From Candidatus Ideonella esbjergensis (lineage in GTDB: Bacteria > Pseudomonadota > Gammaproteobacteria > Burkholderiales > Burkholderiaceae_C), in the NCBI GenBank assembly GCA_016710065.1, contig JADJLP010000001.1:248001-312000 (forward strand): DNA of 64,000 nucleotides, given 5' to 3'. The translations under genes were made by a program, and so were the position numbers. Shown piece by piece: positions 17,868 through 27,263 of this stretch (position 1 is the first letter of the stretch; the number at the start of each line of letters is the position of its first letter). The notes under the pieces are model-generated. The model was not told the origin of the DNA. It made no database searches and was given only the letters and a program-made list of their open reading frames with translations.

Positions 17868-20600
17868 ATGCTGAATTGGCTCTACAAGAAGTTCAACCCT
17901 GCCCGCACGACTGCGCCCCAGCCCGCCAAGGCTGGGGCCGTTGCCCCCGCGCCAAAGCCAGTGCGTCCCTTGGTGGACTGGTCAGCACAGTTGCGCTCGG
18001 CCCTGGGCAACGATGTGGCGCTGCTGCAGGTGGCGAAGGCCACCGACGTGCTGGCCGTCAAGCTTGAAGCCGTGCAGGCGCTGGCCACCGAAGAATCTCT
18101 GAAGCAGGCCGAGCGCCAGTTTCGAAACCATGACCGCAAAGTGCATCGCTTGTGCAAGCAGCGGCTTGATGCCGCAATGGCCCAGCGTGAGGCTCGCAGC
18201 AAGGCACAGGCCCTGCTGGCCCGCACCCACGCTCTGCTGGCCGAAGCCGAGGTGCCTGCGAACCACGTGGTGACACTGGACCGTGAGTGGACGGCCCTTG
18301 CACCACCGCTGTTGGAGCCTCAGCAGACGGCAGCGTTCGCCGCGTTGCGAGGTCAGCTGGACGCCCTCATGCGCGAGCGTACCGAAGCTCAGCGTCAGCA
18401 GCAGCGGCAATGGCAGCAATGGTCGGCCGATGTGCAGCACCGGCTGGTGTCCTGGCCAGGCGAACTCATGGCCCTGGCCGAGCAAGGCAACCCTGGCGAA
18501 CTGGGCACCCTGCACGCCAGCTTGGACGCCCTGCGCGCCACGCGCCCTCACGCTGGCGCAAACACAGCGCTCGACCTGGCCCTGGCGAAGGCTCTGCAAA
18601 CGGCCACGCAGGTGCAGGCCCGGTTGGACTGGATGGCGGCGTTGCGGCCAGCCGCCAGCGCGACGCCAGACGCCGAGGGCGAGGCCACGCCAACTGGCCC
18701 CACCGCCGCCGAGGTGATCACCGAGCCAGCTCCCCAGCCGCCACCTGCAGCCATGCCTATCGTGTTGGATGGCGCACTGGCCCAGGTACTAGACCAGCGG
18801 TACGCCCAGTGGGCGCTCGCCCAGCGGCCCGCCAAGGCAGCCAGAACGCCCCAGGCAGCCGCCACGGCCAGGCCAGCGCGCGCCGCCAAACCCGTCCCGC
18901 TCGATGCAGCACGGCTGGCCGAGCTGGACGCCTTGGCGCAGCAGGCCGAGGCGGCGCTGACCGAAGGCCATGTCAGCGAATCGCAGCGGCACTTGCAGGC
19001 GCTTGAGCGCTCCACTGCGGCCGAGCAAGAGGCTGCCTTGCCTGAGAGTCTGCGCTCGCGCCGCCAAGCCTTGCGGGCCGAACTGACCCGTCTCAAGAGT
19101 TGGCAACAGTGGGGTGGCGAGCGGGCCCGAGAGGAGTTGACGGCGCAAGCCGAGACCCTGGCCGCACAAACCCCGGCGCCTGCCCAAGCGCTGGCACCAG
19201 CCGCAGGTGAAGGCGAGCCGCCGGCCGAGCCAGCCATCGCCACCAAGCTCAACCTCAAGACCCATGCCGACGCCATTCGCCAGCTGCGCCAGCGGTGGAA
19301 ACAGCTCGACCGCGCCGGCGGCCCGGCCAACGCCACCCAATGGCAGCGCTTTGACGCGGCACTGCAAACCGCCTACCTGCCCGTGTCCGCGCAGCAAGCC
19401 CAGGTAAAGGCGGCGCGCCAGGACAACCTGGCGGCGCGCGAAGCCTTGCTCGCTGCACTGCTCAGCCTGCCCTTGCCGGATGCCGAAGGCTCGGCGGCCG
19501 CGCCAGGGGCGTGGCGCGAGCCCTTGCGCGAACTCGACCGTTTCCAGCAGGCCTGGCGGCAATTCGGGCCGGTGGAACACACCGTCCCCGCTGCGGCCCG
19601 CGAGCCACTGCTGGCACGTCTGCGCCAGGCGCTGGATCGCATCGAGCAGCCGCTGGACGCAGTGCGCCGCCTAGCCGCCGCCGCGCGCGAGCCGCTGATT
19701 GGCCAGGCCGAAGCACTGGTGGCCGACCTGGACCGCCCGGGTGCTGCAGCCGATGCCATGCCCGAAGCCCTGCGCCGCGTGCGCGATTTGCAGGCCGCCT
19801 GGCAAGAGGCTGCACGGCAAATACCGTTGGCGCGGCCCGTGGAAACGGCGTTGTGGACGCGCTTCAAGGCCGCGACCGACGCTGTGTACGCCAAGCGCGA
19901 AGCCGCATTCGCCGAACGCGAGGCTGAACTGTCTGCCCACATGGCCGAGCGCGAGGCGCTGCTGGCACGCCTGGACGGATTGGCCGACCAGGCCTCGCCC
20001 GCAGACTTGAGCCGCACACTGGCCGAGGTAGAGGCCGCATGGCGTCTCGCCGCCGATGTGCCTCGTGGCGCCAGCGAGGCGCTGGAGGCGCGCTTCAGGG
20101 CCGCCCGCGCGCAAGTGCAGCAGAGGCTGGCCGCCGCTGCAAGCCAGCGCTGGCAGGCGCTGAGCAACAGCCTCGCAGCCCGGCTGGCCCTGTGCGTGGC
20201 CCGCGAGGACGACCCTGAGGATGCGGCCACTGCAGATGCTGCACAGCGATGGGCCGCGTGTGCGCCACTGCCCCCGGCGTGGGAGCAGGCGCTGACCCTG
20301 CGCTGGACCGAACCCGTGGCGGCCGGGCCGTTGTCAGCCGCTGCGGTGGACAGCTTGTTGCTGCAACTTGAGGTGGCCTGGAACCAGCCCAGCGCACCCG
20401 AGTGGCAAGATGCCCGGCGCCAGCTGAAGCTGCAAGGGCTCAAGCATGCGCTGGAGCGGCGCGGCGCGGCGCAGCAGCCCGGGCCGCCCGCCGGCAACGC
20501 CGATCAGGCATTGGTGCAACTGTTGCGGCAAGGCCAGCTCGGCGCCGCACAGCGCCAGCGCTTGCAGGCCCTGGTGGCGGTGCTGCCCAGCCGTCCGTGA
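17868..20600 (+). CDS. large DUF349-repeat protein
   Basis: 910 residues, almost entirely alpha-helical, Ala/Gln/Arg-rich. It opens MLNWLYKKFNPAR with the ATG at 17868. Several repeats match DUF349, which has spaced Trp and a charged pattern: AIRQLRQRWKQLDRAG, LDRFQQAWRQFGPVEH, VRDLQAAWQEAARQIP with ALWTRFKAATDAVYAKREA. Pro/Ala linkers separate helical bundles. There is no signal peptide or membrane segment, so it is cytoplasmic. The family function is unknown. The frame extends back to 17451 but only this part has family-like composition. A DUF7660 gene follows after 26 bases. Confidence 0.85.
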   Translation: MLNWLYKKFNPARTTAPQPAKAGAVAPAPKPVRPLVDWSAQLRSALGNDVALLQVAKATDVLAVKLEAVQALATEESLKQAERQFRNHDRKVHRLCKQRLDAAMAQREARSKAQALLARTHALLAEAEVPANHVVTLDREWTALAPPLLEPQQTAAFAALRGQLDALMRERTEAQRQQQRQWQQWSADVQHRLVSWPGELMALAEQGNPGELGTLHASLDALRATRPHAGANTALDLALAKALQTATQVQARLDWMAALRPAASATPDAEGEATPTGPTAAEVITEPAPQPPPAAMPIVLDGALAQVLDQRYAQWALAQRPAKAARTPQAAATARPARAAKPVPLDAARLAELDALAQQAEAALTEGHVSESQRHLQALERSTAAEQEAALPESLRSRRQALRAELTRLKSWQQWGGERAREELTAQAETLAAQTPAPAQALAPAAGEGEPPAEPAIATKLNLKTHADAIRQLRQRWKQLDRAGGPANATQWQRFDAALQTAYLPVSAQQAQVKAARQDNLAAREALLAALLSLPLPDAEGSAAAPGAWREPLRELDRFQQAWRQFGPVEHTVPAAAREPLLARLRQALDRIEQPLDAVRRLAAAAREPLIGQAEALVADLDRPGAAADAMPEALRRVRDLQAAWQEAARQIPLARPVETALWTRFKAATDAVYAKREAAFAEREAELSAHMAEREALLARLDGLADQASPADLSRTLAEVEAAWRLAADVPRGASEALEARFRAARAQVQQRLAAAASQRWQALSNSLAARLALCVAREDDPEDAATADAAQRWAACAPLPPAWEQALTLRWTEPVAAGPLSAAAVDSLLLQLEVAWNQPSAPEWQDARRQLKLQGLKHALERRGAAQQPGPPAGNADQALVQLLRQGQLGAAQRQRLQALVAVLPSRP

Positions 20601-20626
20601 CACACCGCAAAGAAGAAAGTACAGCC

Positions 20627-20911
20627 ATGTCGACAGAAGATCTGCAACAAGCATTCCAGTGTGTCCGCGACGAGGTGTCGCTGCTCGACTTTCTGGATTT
20701 GCTCGCCACCGACGCCTTTGTGAGCGAGGGCCAGCCCGCCGCCGCAGACGGCCGCAGGGGCGAGTGGACCAGCCAGAGCATCAGCCAGTTCCTGGCCGCT
20801 GCCCATGCCTGGGCAGAAGACTCCAACTTTGGGCTGTACCCTGGCCCCAAGCCCAGCAACCCGTGGCAGCAATTTGCCATGCTGCTTTGGGCCGGGCGCA
20901 GCCAGGAATAG
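20627..20911 (+). CDS. DUF7660-like small protein
   Basis: 94 residues: SLLDFLDLLATD, EWTSQSISQFLAAAHAWAED and the tail NPWQQFAMLLWAGRSQE. This pattern (a first helix, a W-x-N/S-x-S-L-x-x-FL block, then a Trp and a terminal helix ending in -E) resembles DUF7660, a small domain of unknown role in bacteria. It follows the DUF349 gene by 26 bases with AAGAAAG upstream of the ATG, so the two are probably co-transcribed. Confidence 0.7.
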   Translation: MSTEDLQQAFQCVRDEVSLLDFLDLLATDAFVSEGQPAAADGRRGEWTSQSISQFLAAAHAWAEDSNFGLYPGPKPSNPWQQFAMLLWAGRSQE

Positions 20912-20941
20912 CCACCGACCGATTCTGCGCCCCGCGTGGGC

Positions 20942-21196
20942 TCATACGCGGCGGGCGAAGGGCCCGTAGCTCAGGTGCTCCAGCGTGGTCAGCGCGTGGT
21001 CGAAGCGGCTGGACGCGAGCATCGAGCGCTGTACCAGCCCGGCACGGGCGGCGGCGGCGTACTGCACGCGCAGCAGATCAAAAGGCAGGCCCAGCAGCGT
21101 CTGCGATGCCTTGGCCACGGCATCGGCAGCGGGCACGAAATCGGTTGTGGCCCGCGGGCTGGGCGGGCCGGCATGGTGAAAGGCGCGGGCCATCAT
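20942..21196 (-). CDS. hypothetical protein coupled to DUF3563 gene 2
   Basis: 84 residues beginning MMARAFHHAG. The ATG overlaps the stop of the upstream DUF3563 gene by four bases (ATGA), the classic sign of coupled translation and the main reason to call it real. It is soluble and Ala/Leu-rich, with SQTLLGLPFDLLRVQYA likely helical. I recognise no family. Confidence 0.5.
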   Translation of the reverse strand: MMARAFHHAGPPSPRATTDFVPAADAVAKASQTLLGLPFDLLRVQYAAAARAGLVQRSMLASSRFDHALTTLEHLSYGPFARRV

Positions 21197-21375
21197 CGGA
21201 AGCTCTGGCTGTATTCGCAGCCGCGGGCCGTGGGGCCACCGCGCAGGTCCAGGCGATTCACGCGGCGTTCCACGTCATAGATGTCGGCAGCCCGGTCCAG
21301 CGGCTGGTCGTCGTAGGTGTGGCGAGGCAGGGCCCGGTTCAGCAGGGCTTGGATGAGCGCTATCAGCTTGGACAT
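21193..21375 (-). CDS. DUF3563 mini-protein 2
   Basis: 60 residues: MSKLIALIQALLNRAL, then YDDQPLDRAADIYDVERRVN and LRGG. The DIYDVERRVNRLD block aligns with DIFELERRMEQVD of the protein at 16160, but the YDGSL tail is replaced. GAAAGGACTCACC precedes the ATG. The downstream 84-codon gene overlaps its stop. A near-identical palindrome to that upstream of gene 1 lies 37 bases upstream. Confidence 0.72.
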   Translation of the reverse strand: MSKLIALIQALLNRALPRHTYDDQPLDRAADIYDVERRVNRLDLRGGPTARGCEYSQSFR

Positions 21376-21412
21376 GGTGAGTCCTTTCGGGGAGGTGTTC
21401 AGAGAGTATCTG

Positions 21413-21424
21413 AGGGTTTACCCT
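21413..21424. promoter_or_regulatory. AGGG-N4-CCCT palindrome upstream of DUF3563 gene 2
   Basis: AGGGTTTACCCT lies 37 bases upstream of the reverse-strand start at 21375, the same placement as its twin at 16115-16126. Confidence 0.5.
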
Positions 21425-21595
21425 GATTATGCAAGCCCCCCCGGAAAACCAGGCCATGGAAATGCGGCCGTTTTGTGCGTTTGATGGCCTGCCTTCGCTT
21501 GAATACGACGCCCGGGCCGGTCGGGTGGGCTGCAGGGGCGGACTAAACTTCTACACGTCCAGGCGCGCTTTCGGGTTGAAAGTGCTGCCTCAGGC

Positions 21596-23311
<1,716 letters not shown>

Positions 23312-23319
23312 AGGCCGCG

Positions 23320-23751
23320 CTACAGCTTGTGGGTCGAGAGCAGGATGCTGGTCTCAGTGTTGGCAATGCCGTCCACCAGCCGGATGCTGCCCAGCACGCG
23401 GTCAAAGGCTTCGAGCGTGTCGGCCTGCAGCTCGGCCACGAAATCCCAGCGGCCGTTGGTGCTGTGCAGCGAGCACACGTTGGGGAGGCCGCGCAGCGCG
23501 CGCAGCACTTCGTCGCTGCGGTTGCCCTCCACCGCAATGGTCATCAGCGCGCGGATGCGGTGCGCCTCCACCTGCGGCTTCAGGCGCACCGAATAGCCCA
23601 CGATCACGCCCTCGCGCTCCAGCCGTGCCATGCGGTTCTGCACCGTGCCGCGCGCCACCTTCAGGCGCTTGGCCAAGGTGGCCACGGGGGTGCGCGCGTT
23701 GTCGCGCAGCATGGCGATCAATTCGGTGTCGGTGTCGTCCAGCGTGGCCAT
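23320..23751 (-). CDS. Lrp/AsnC-family transcriptional regulator
   Basis: 143 residues from the ATG at 23751. The N-terminal winged HTH (ELIAMLRDNARTPVATLAKR, VARGTVQNRMARLEREGVI) is followed by a RAM ligand/dimer domain (ALMTIAVEG, VCSLHSTNGRWDFVAELQ). It is convergent with the histidine kinase and lies 29 bases after the nirE stop on the same strand. It might regulate nirE or amino acid genes; nothing in the sequence decides. It is distinct from the NirDLGH proteins, which share the Lrp-like fold. Confidence 0.92.
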   Translation of the reverse strand: MATLDDTDTELIAMLRDNARTPVATLAKRLKVARGTVQNRMARLEREGVIVGYSVRLKPQVEAHRIRALMTIAVEGNRSDEVLRALRGLPNVCSLHSTNGRWDFVAELQADTLEAFDRVLGSIRLVDGIANTETSILLSTHKL

Positions 23752-23780
23752 GGGGCCAGCATACCGAAGTTCCTGTCGGC

Positions 23781-24623
23781 TCAATGGGCTGCCAGATTCA
23801 AGACTGCCGGCTGGGCCTGGGCCAGCACGGCGCGCAGCGCCACCACCTCGCCAATGATGATCAGCGCCGGTGCCTGCACGCCGTGCACCAGTGCCAGCGC
23901 CGGCAGGCTGGCCACGGTGCCGGCGATGCAGCGTTCGTTCACGCGCGTGGCGTTCTCCACCACGGCGGCAGGCGTGCCGGCGGGCAGGCCATGGTCCATC
24001 AGCCGCTCGCAGATCAGCGCCAGCGTGCCCACGCCCATGTACACCACCACGGTCTGGCGTGGGCGGGCCAGCGTCGGCCAGTCCAGGTCGAGCTGGCCGT
24101 TCTTGGGGTGTTCGTCGCGCAGGTGCCCGGTGGTGAAGATCAGCGTGCCCGCGTGGTCGCGGTGGGTGAGCGGTATGCCGACGCTGGCGGCAGCACCTTG
24201 CGCGGCCGAGAGGCCGGGGATCACGCTGAACGGTATGCCCGCCTCGGCCAACGCCTGGGCTTCTTCGCCGCCGCGGCCGAAGATGTAGCCGTCGCCGCCC
24301 TTGAGCCGCAGCAGTGAGCGGCCTCTGCGCGCCAGGCGCAGCATTAGCTGGATGATCTCTTCCTGCGACAGCGTGTGCCGCGAGGCTGACTTGCCCACGG
24401 CGATGCATTCGGCATGGGCCGGCAGCAGCGCCAGCACCTCGGGGCTCACCAGCTGATCCACCAGCACCAGCGATGCGCTCTGCAACGCACGAGCGGCCTT
24501 CACGGTGAGCAGCTCGGCATCGCCAGGGCCCGCACCCACCAGGGTCACGTGGCCAGGTGGCGGATGGGCACCCGCCATATGGTGCTGGGCATTCATCAGC
24601 AGCGCTTCATTGAAAACGTTCAT
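23781..24623 (-). CDS. nirE: uroporphyrinogen-III C-methyltransferase (NirE)
   Basis: 280 residues of the SUMT family: VTLVGAGPGDAELLT at the start, LLRLKGGDGYIFGRGGEE, SVIPGLSAAQGAAA, GIPLTHRD, VVVYMGVGTL. It makes precorrin-2 from uroporphyrinogen III with two SAM, the first dedicated step to siroheme and heme d1. Being divergent from nirS with an FNR-type site between them, it is best read as NirE of the heme d1 pathway rather than cobalamin CobA. There is no CysG oxidase/chelatase domain, so precorrin-2 must be converted by enzymes elsewhere. Confidence 0.92.
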   Translation of the reverse strand: MNVFNEALLMNAQHHMAGAHPPPGHVTLVGAGPGDAELLTVKAARALQSASLVLVDQLVSPEVLALLPAHAECIAVGKSASRHTLSQEEIIQLMLRLARRGRSLLRLKGGDGYIFGRGGEEAQALAEAGIPFSVIPGLSAAQGAAASVGIPLTHRDHAGTLIFTTGHLRDEHPKNGQLDLDWPTLARPRQTVVVYMGVGTLALICERLMDHGLPAGTPAAVVENATRVNERCIAGTVASLPALALVHGVQAPALIIIGEVVALRAVLAQAQPAVLNLAAH

Positions 24624-24680
24624 GGCAGGGTCTCTCTGGGTCGGATGGCGTGGGCTGCATGTTCAAAGCGCACGTCGCTC

Positions 24681-24706
24681 GCGTCCTTGAACCAGTTCAA
24701 GGACGC
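24681..24706. promoter_or_regulatory. FNR/DNR box in the nirE-nirS intergenic region
   Basis: TTGAACCAGTTCAA (24687-24700) is a perfect TTGA-N6-TCAA palindrome. Its flanks extend the symmetry to 12 bp per arm around the central CA, from 24681 to 24706. The centre is about 70 bases from the nirE start and 140 from the nirS start, so it could serve either promoter. Confidence 0.85.
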
Positions 24707-24833
24707 ACCCGCCGGCCCAGGCGGACCATGCGCTCGCTCGCTGCCAGACGATGGACAGCCGCCCGGCGAGCGTGGCCTGGCACCGTGGCTCACAGGCCCC
24801 ACTCAAGCGCTGATCCAAATGGAGAAGACCCTC

Positions 24834-26558
24834 ATGAACACAAGCAAGATCGCCTGCCTGACCGCGCTGGCCATGGCCGCACTGGTGAGCACTGGCGCCT
24901 GGGCGCAGGACAAGAAGAACGTCACCCAGTCTGAAATGAACTACCAGGCGGCCGGCTCGCCCCTGGGCAACGAGGTGATGCACCAGAGCACCAACCCCAA
25001 GGCCCCGCCCATGACGCAGGCCGAGTTCGAACTGGGCCGCAAGACCTATTTCGAGCGCTGCGCCGGCTGCCATGGTGTGCTGCGCAAGGGCGCCACCGGC
25101 AAGCCGCTGACGCCCGACATCACGCTGGGCAAGGGCACCGACTACCTGAAGATCTTCATCGCCTACGGCTCGCCCGCAGGCATGCCCAACTGGCTCACCA
25201 GCGGCGAGATGGACGAGAAGACCGTGGACGTGATGGCCCGCTACGTGCAGCAAGACCCGCCCGTTCCGCCCGAGTGGGGCATGGCGCAGACCAAGGCGAC
25301 GTGGAAGGTCATCGTGCCACCGGCCCAGCGGCCGACGAAGAAGATGAACAACTACAACATAGCCAACATCTTCAGCACCACGCTGCGCGACACCGGTGAA
25401 GTGGCGCTGATCGACGGCGACACCAAGAAGATCATCAACATCGTCAAGACCGGCTACGCGGTGCACATCTCGCGCACCTCGGCCTCGGGCCGCTACCTGT
25501 ACGTGATCGGGCGCGACGCCAAGATCAACATGATCGACCTGTGGATGCCCACGCCCGACAACGTGGCCGAGGTGCGCATCGGCCTGGAAGCCCGCTCGGT
25601 GGACACCAGCAAGTTCAAGGGCTATGAAGACAAGCTGGCCATCGCCGGCAGCTACTGGCCGCCGCAGTACACCATCATGAACGGCGACACGCTCGAGCCG
25701 CTCAAGATCGTCAGCACCCGCGGCATGGTGGTGGGCACGCAGGAGTACCACCCCGAGCCGCGCGTGGCCTCCATCGTGGCCAGCCACTTCAAGCCCGAGT
25801 TTGTGGTGAACGTGAAGGAGACCGGCAAGACGCTGATGGTGGACTACTCCAACCTCAACGCGCTCAAGGTCACCGAGATCGGCTCGGCACCGTTCCTGCA
25901 CGACGGTGGCTGGGATTCGAGCAAGCGCTACTTCATGGTGGCCGCCAACCAGAGCAACAAGATCTCGGTGATCGACGCCAAGGAAGGCAAGCTGGCTGCC
26001 ATCGTGGACGTGGGCAAGATCCCGCACCCGGGCCGCGGCGCCAACTTCATCCACCCGAAGTTCGGGCCGGTGTGGAGCACGGGCCACCTGGGTGACGAAA
26101 CCATCTCGCTGATCGGCACCGACCCCGTGAAGCACAAGGACTACGCCTTCAAGAAGGTGGCTGAGCTCACCGGCCAAGGTGGCGGGGCGCTGTTCATCAA
26201 GAGCCACCCCAAGAGCAAGCACCTGTACTCCGACACGCCGCTCAACCCCGACCCCAAGCTCTCGCAATCGGTGGCCGTGTACGACATCGATCATCTGGAC
26301 AAGGGCTACACCGTGCTGCCCATCGCCGAATGGGCCGGCCTGCCGGACGACGGTGGTGCCAAGCGTGTGGTGCAGCCTGAGTACAACAAGGCCGGCGACG
26401 AAGTGTGGTTCTCGGTCTGGAGCGCCAAGAACAAGCAGAGCGCGCTGGTGGTGGTGGACGACAAGACCTTGAAGCTCAAGACCGTGATCAAGGACCCGCG
26501 CCTGATCACCCCCACCGGGCATTTCAACGTGCACAACACCCAGCACGACATCTATTGA
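24834..26558 (+). CDS. nirS: cytochrome cd1 nitrite reductase
   Basis: 574 residues. The ATG at 24834 has GGAGAAG upstream. A signal peptide ends STGAWAQ. The cytochrome c domain has CAGCHG near residue 75, and an eight-bladed heme d1 propeller follows. Heme d1 contacts include YAVHISRTSASG, and the distal catalytic His residues lie in EYHPEPRVASIVASH. NirS reduces nitrite to nitric oxide in the periplasm using electrons from small cytochromes c. It leads the nir operon; the next gene follows after 10 bases. Confidence 0.98.
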   Translation: MNTSKIACLTALAMAALVSTGAWAQDKKNVTQSEMNYQAAGSPLGNEVMHQSTNPKAPPMTQAEFELGRKTYFERCAGCHGVLRKGATGKPLTPDITLGKGTDYLKIFIAYGSPAGMPNWLTSGEMDEKTVDVMARYVQQDPPVPPEWGMAQTKATWKVIVPPAQRPTKKMNNYNIANIFSTTLRDTGEVALIDGDTKKIINIVKTGYAVHISRTSASGRYLYVIGRDAKINMIDLWMPTPDNVAEVRIGLEARSVDTSKFKGYEDKLAIAGSYWPPQYTIMNGDTLEPLKIVSTRGMVVGTQEYHPEPRVASIVASHFKPEFVVNVKETGKTLMVDYSNLNALKVTEIGSAPFLHDGGWDSSKRYFMVAANQSNKISVIDAKEGKLAAIVDVGKIPHPGRGANFIHPKFGPVWSTGHLGDETISLIGTDPVKHKDYAFKKVAELTGQGGGALFIKSHPKSKHLYSDTPLNPDPKLSQSVAVYDIDHLDKGYTVLPIAEWAGLPDDGGAKRVVQPEYNKAGDEVWFSVWSAKNKQSALVVVDDKTLKLKTVIKDPRLITPTGHFNVHNTQHDIY

Positions 26559-26568
26559 ACGAGGAGAC

Positions 26569-26883
26569 ATGACGATGAGAACCACACTGCTCGTGGCCGC
26601 CGGCCTGCTGGCCGCTTTCACGGCCCAGGCCGCACCACTGGACGACGCCATGACCAAGGCCGGCTGCATGGCCTGCCACACCAAGGACAAGAAATTGGTG
26701 GGCCCGGCGTTCAAGGAGATCGCAGCCAAGTACAAGGGCCAGGACGTGGTGGTCAAGCTGATGGAGAAGGTGCGCAAGGGCGGCTTCGGCACCTTCGGGC
26801 CTATTCCCATGGCACCGAACCCGCCCGACAAGATCAACGACGCCGACCTGAAGGCCGCTGTCGAGATGATCTTGAAGTCCTGA
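26569..26883 (+). CDS. c551/c552-type cytochrome, probable electron donor to NirS
   Basis: 104 residues: a signal peptide ending TAQAA, then a small class I cytochrome with the heme site CMACH near residue 34 and axial Met in IPMAPN. It follows nirS by 10 bases with GAGGAG before its ATG. Size and position match the NirM cytochromes that donate electrons to cytochrome cd1. I leave the symbol empty because several near-identical small cytochromes take this slot. Confidence 0.9.
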   Translation: MTMRTTLLVAAGLLAAFTAQAAPLDDAMTKAGCMACHTKDKKLVGPAFKEIAAKYKGQDVVVKLMEKVRKGGFGTFGPIPMAPNPPDKINDADLKAAVEMILKS

Positions 26884-26891
26884 GCAGAACC

Positions 26892-27263
26892 GTGTCACTT
26901 CGCGCTGCTGCCCCGTTCCTCACGGCCACTCTGGTGGCTGTGAGCGGCGTTTGCACAGCCAACGAAGAGGCAGCTCTCACCTCCACGCCCGCGCCATCGC
27001 GCCAGCAACAGCTGGTGCGCATGGTGCGGCAAGACTGCGGCGCATGCCACGGCATGCGCCTCACCGGCGGCCTGGGCCCGGCCTTGACCAGCGAAGCCCT
27101 GGCCCAGCGGCCACTCGAGTCGGTGGCCGCCACGATTTTTCACGGCCGGCCCGGCACGCCCATGCCGCCCTGGCGGGCCCTGCTGAGCGAGGGCGAATCG
27201 CAATGGATCGCCGAGCGTCTTCTGGCCGGGTTTCCTGAAGAAGCCGCGAGGGCGTCGCGATGA
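26892..27263 (+). CDS. nirC: cytochrome c55x NirC
   Basis: 123 residues from a GTG at 26892. A signal peptide is followed by a heme site CGACHGMRLTGGLGPALT and a C-terminal PMPPWRALLSEGE carrying a possible Met ligand. This GGLGPALT pattern matches NirC and the c domain of NirN. NirC is a periplasmic monoheme cytochrome implicated in the last step of heme d1 synthesis or delivery. Its stop overlaps the first ATG of nirF (ATGA). Confidence 0.88.
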   Translation: MSLRAAAPFLTATLVAVSGVCTANEEAALTSTPAPSRQQQLVRMVRQDCGACHGMRLTGGLGPALTSEALAQRPLESVAATIFHGRPGTPMPPWRALLSEGESQWIAERLLAGFPEEAARASR

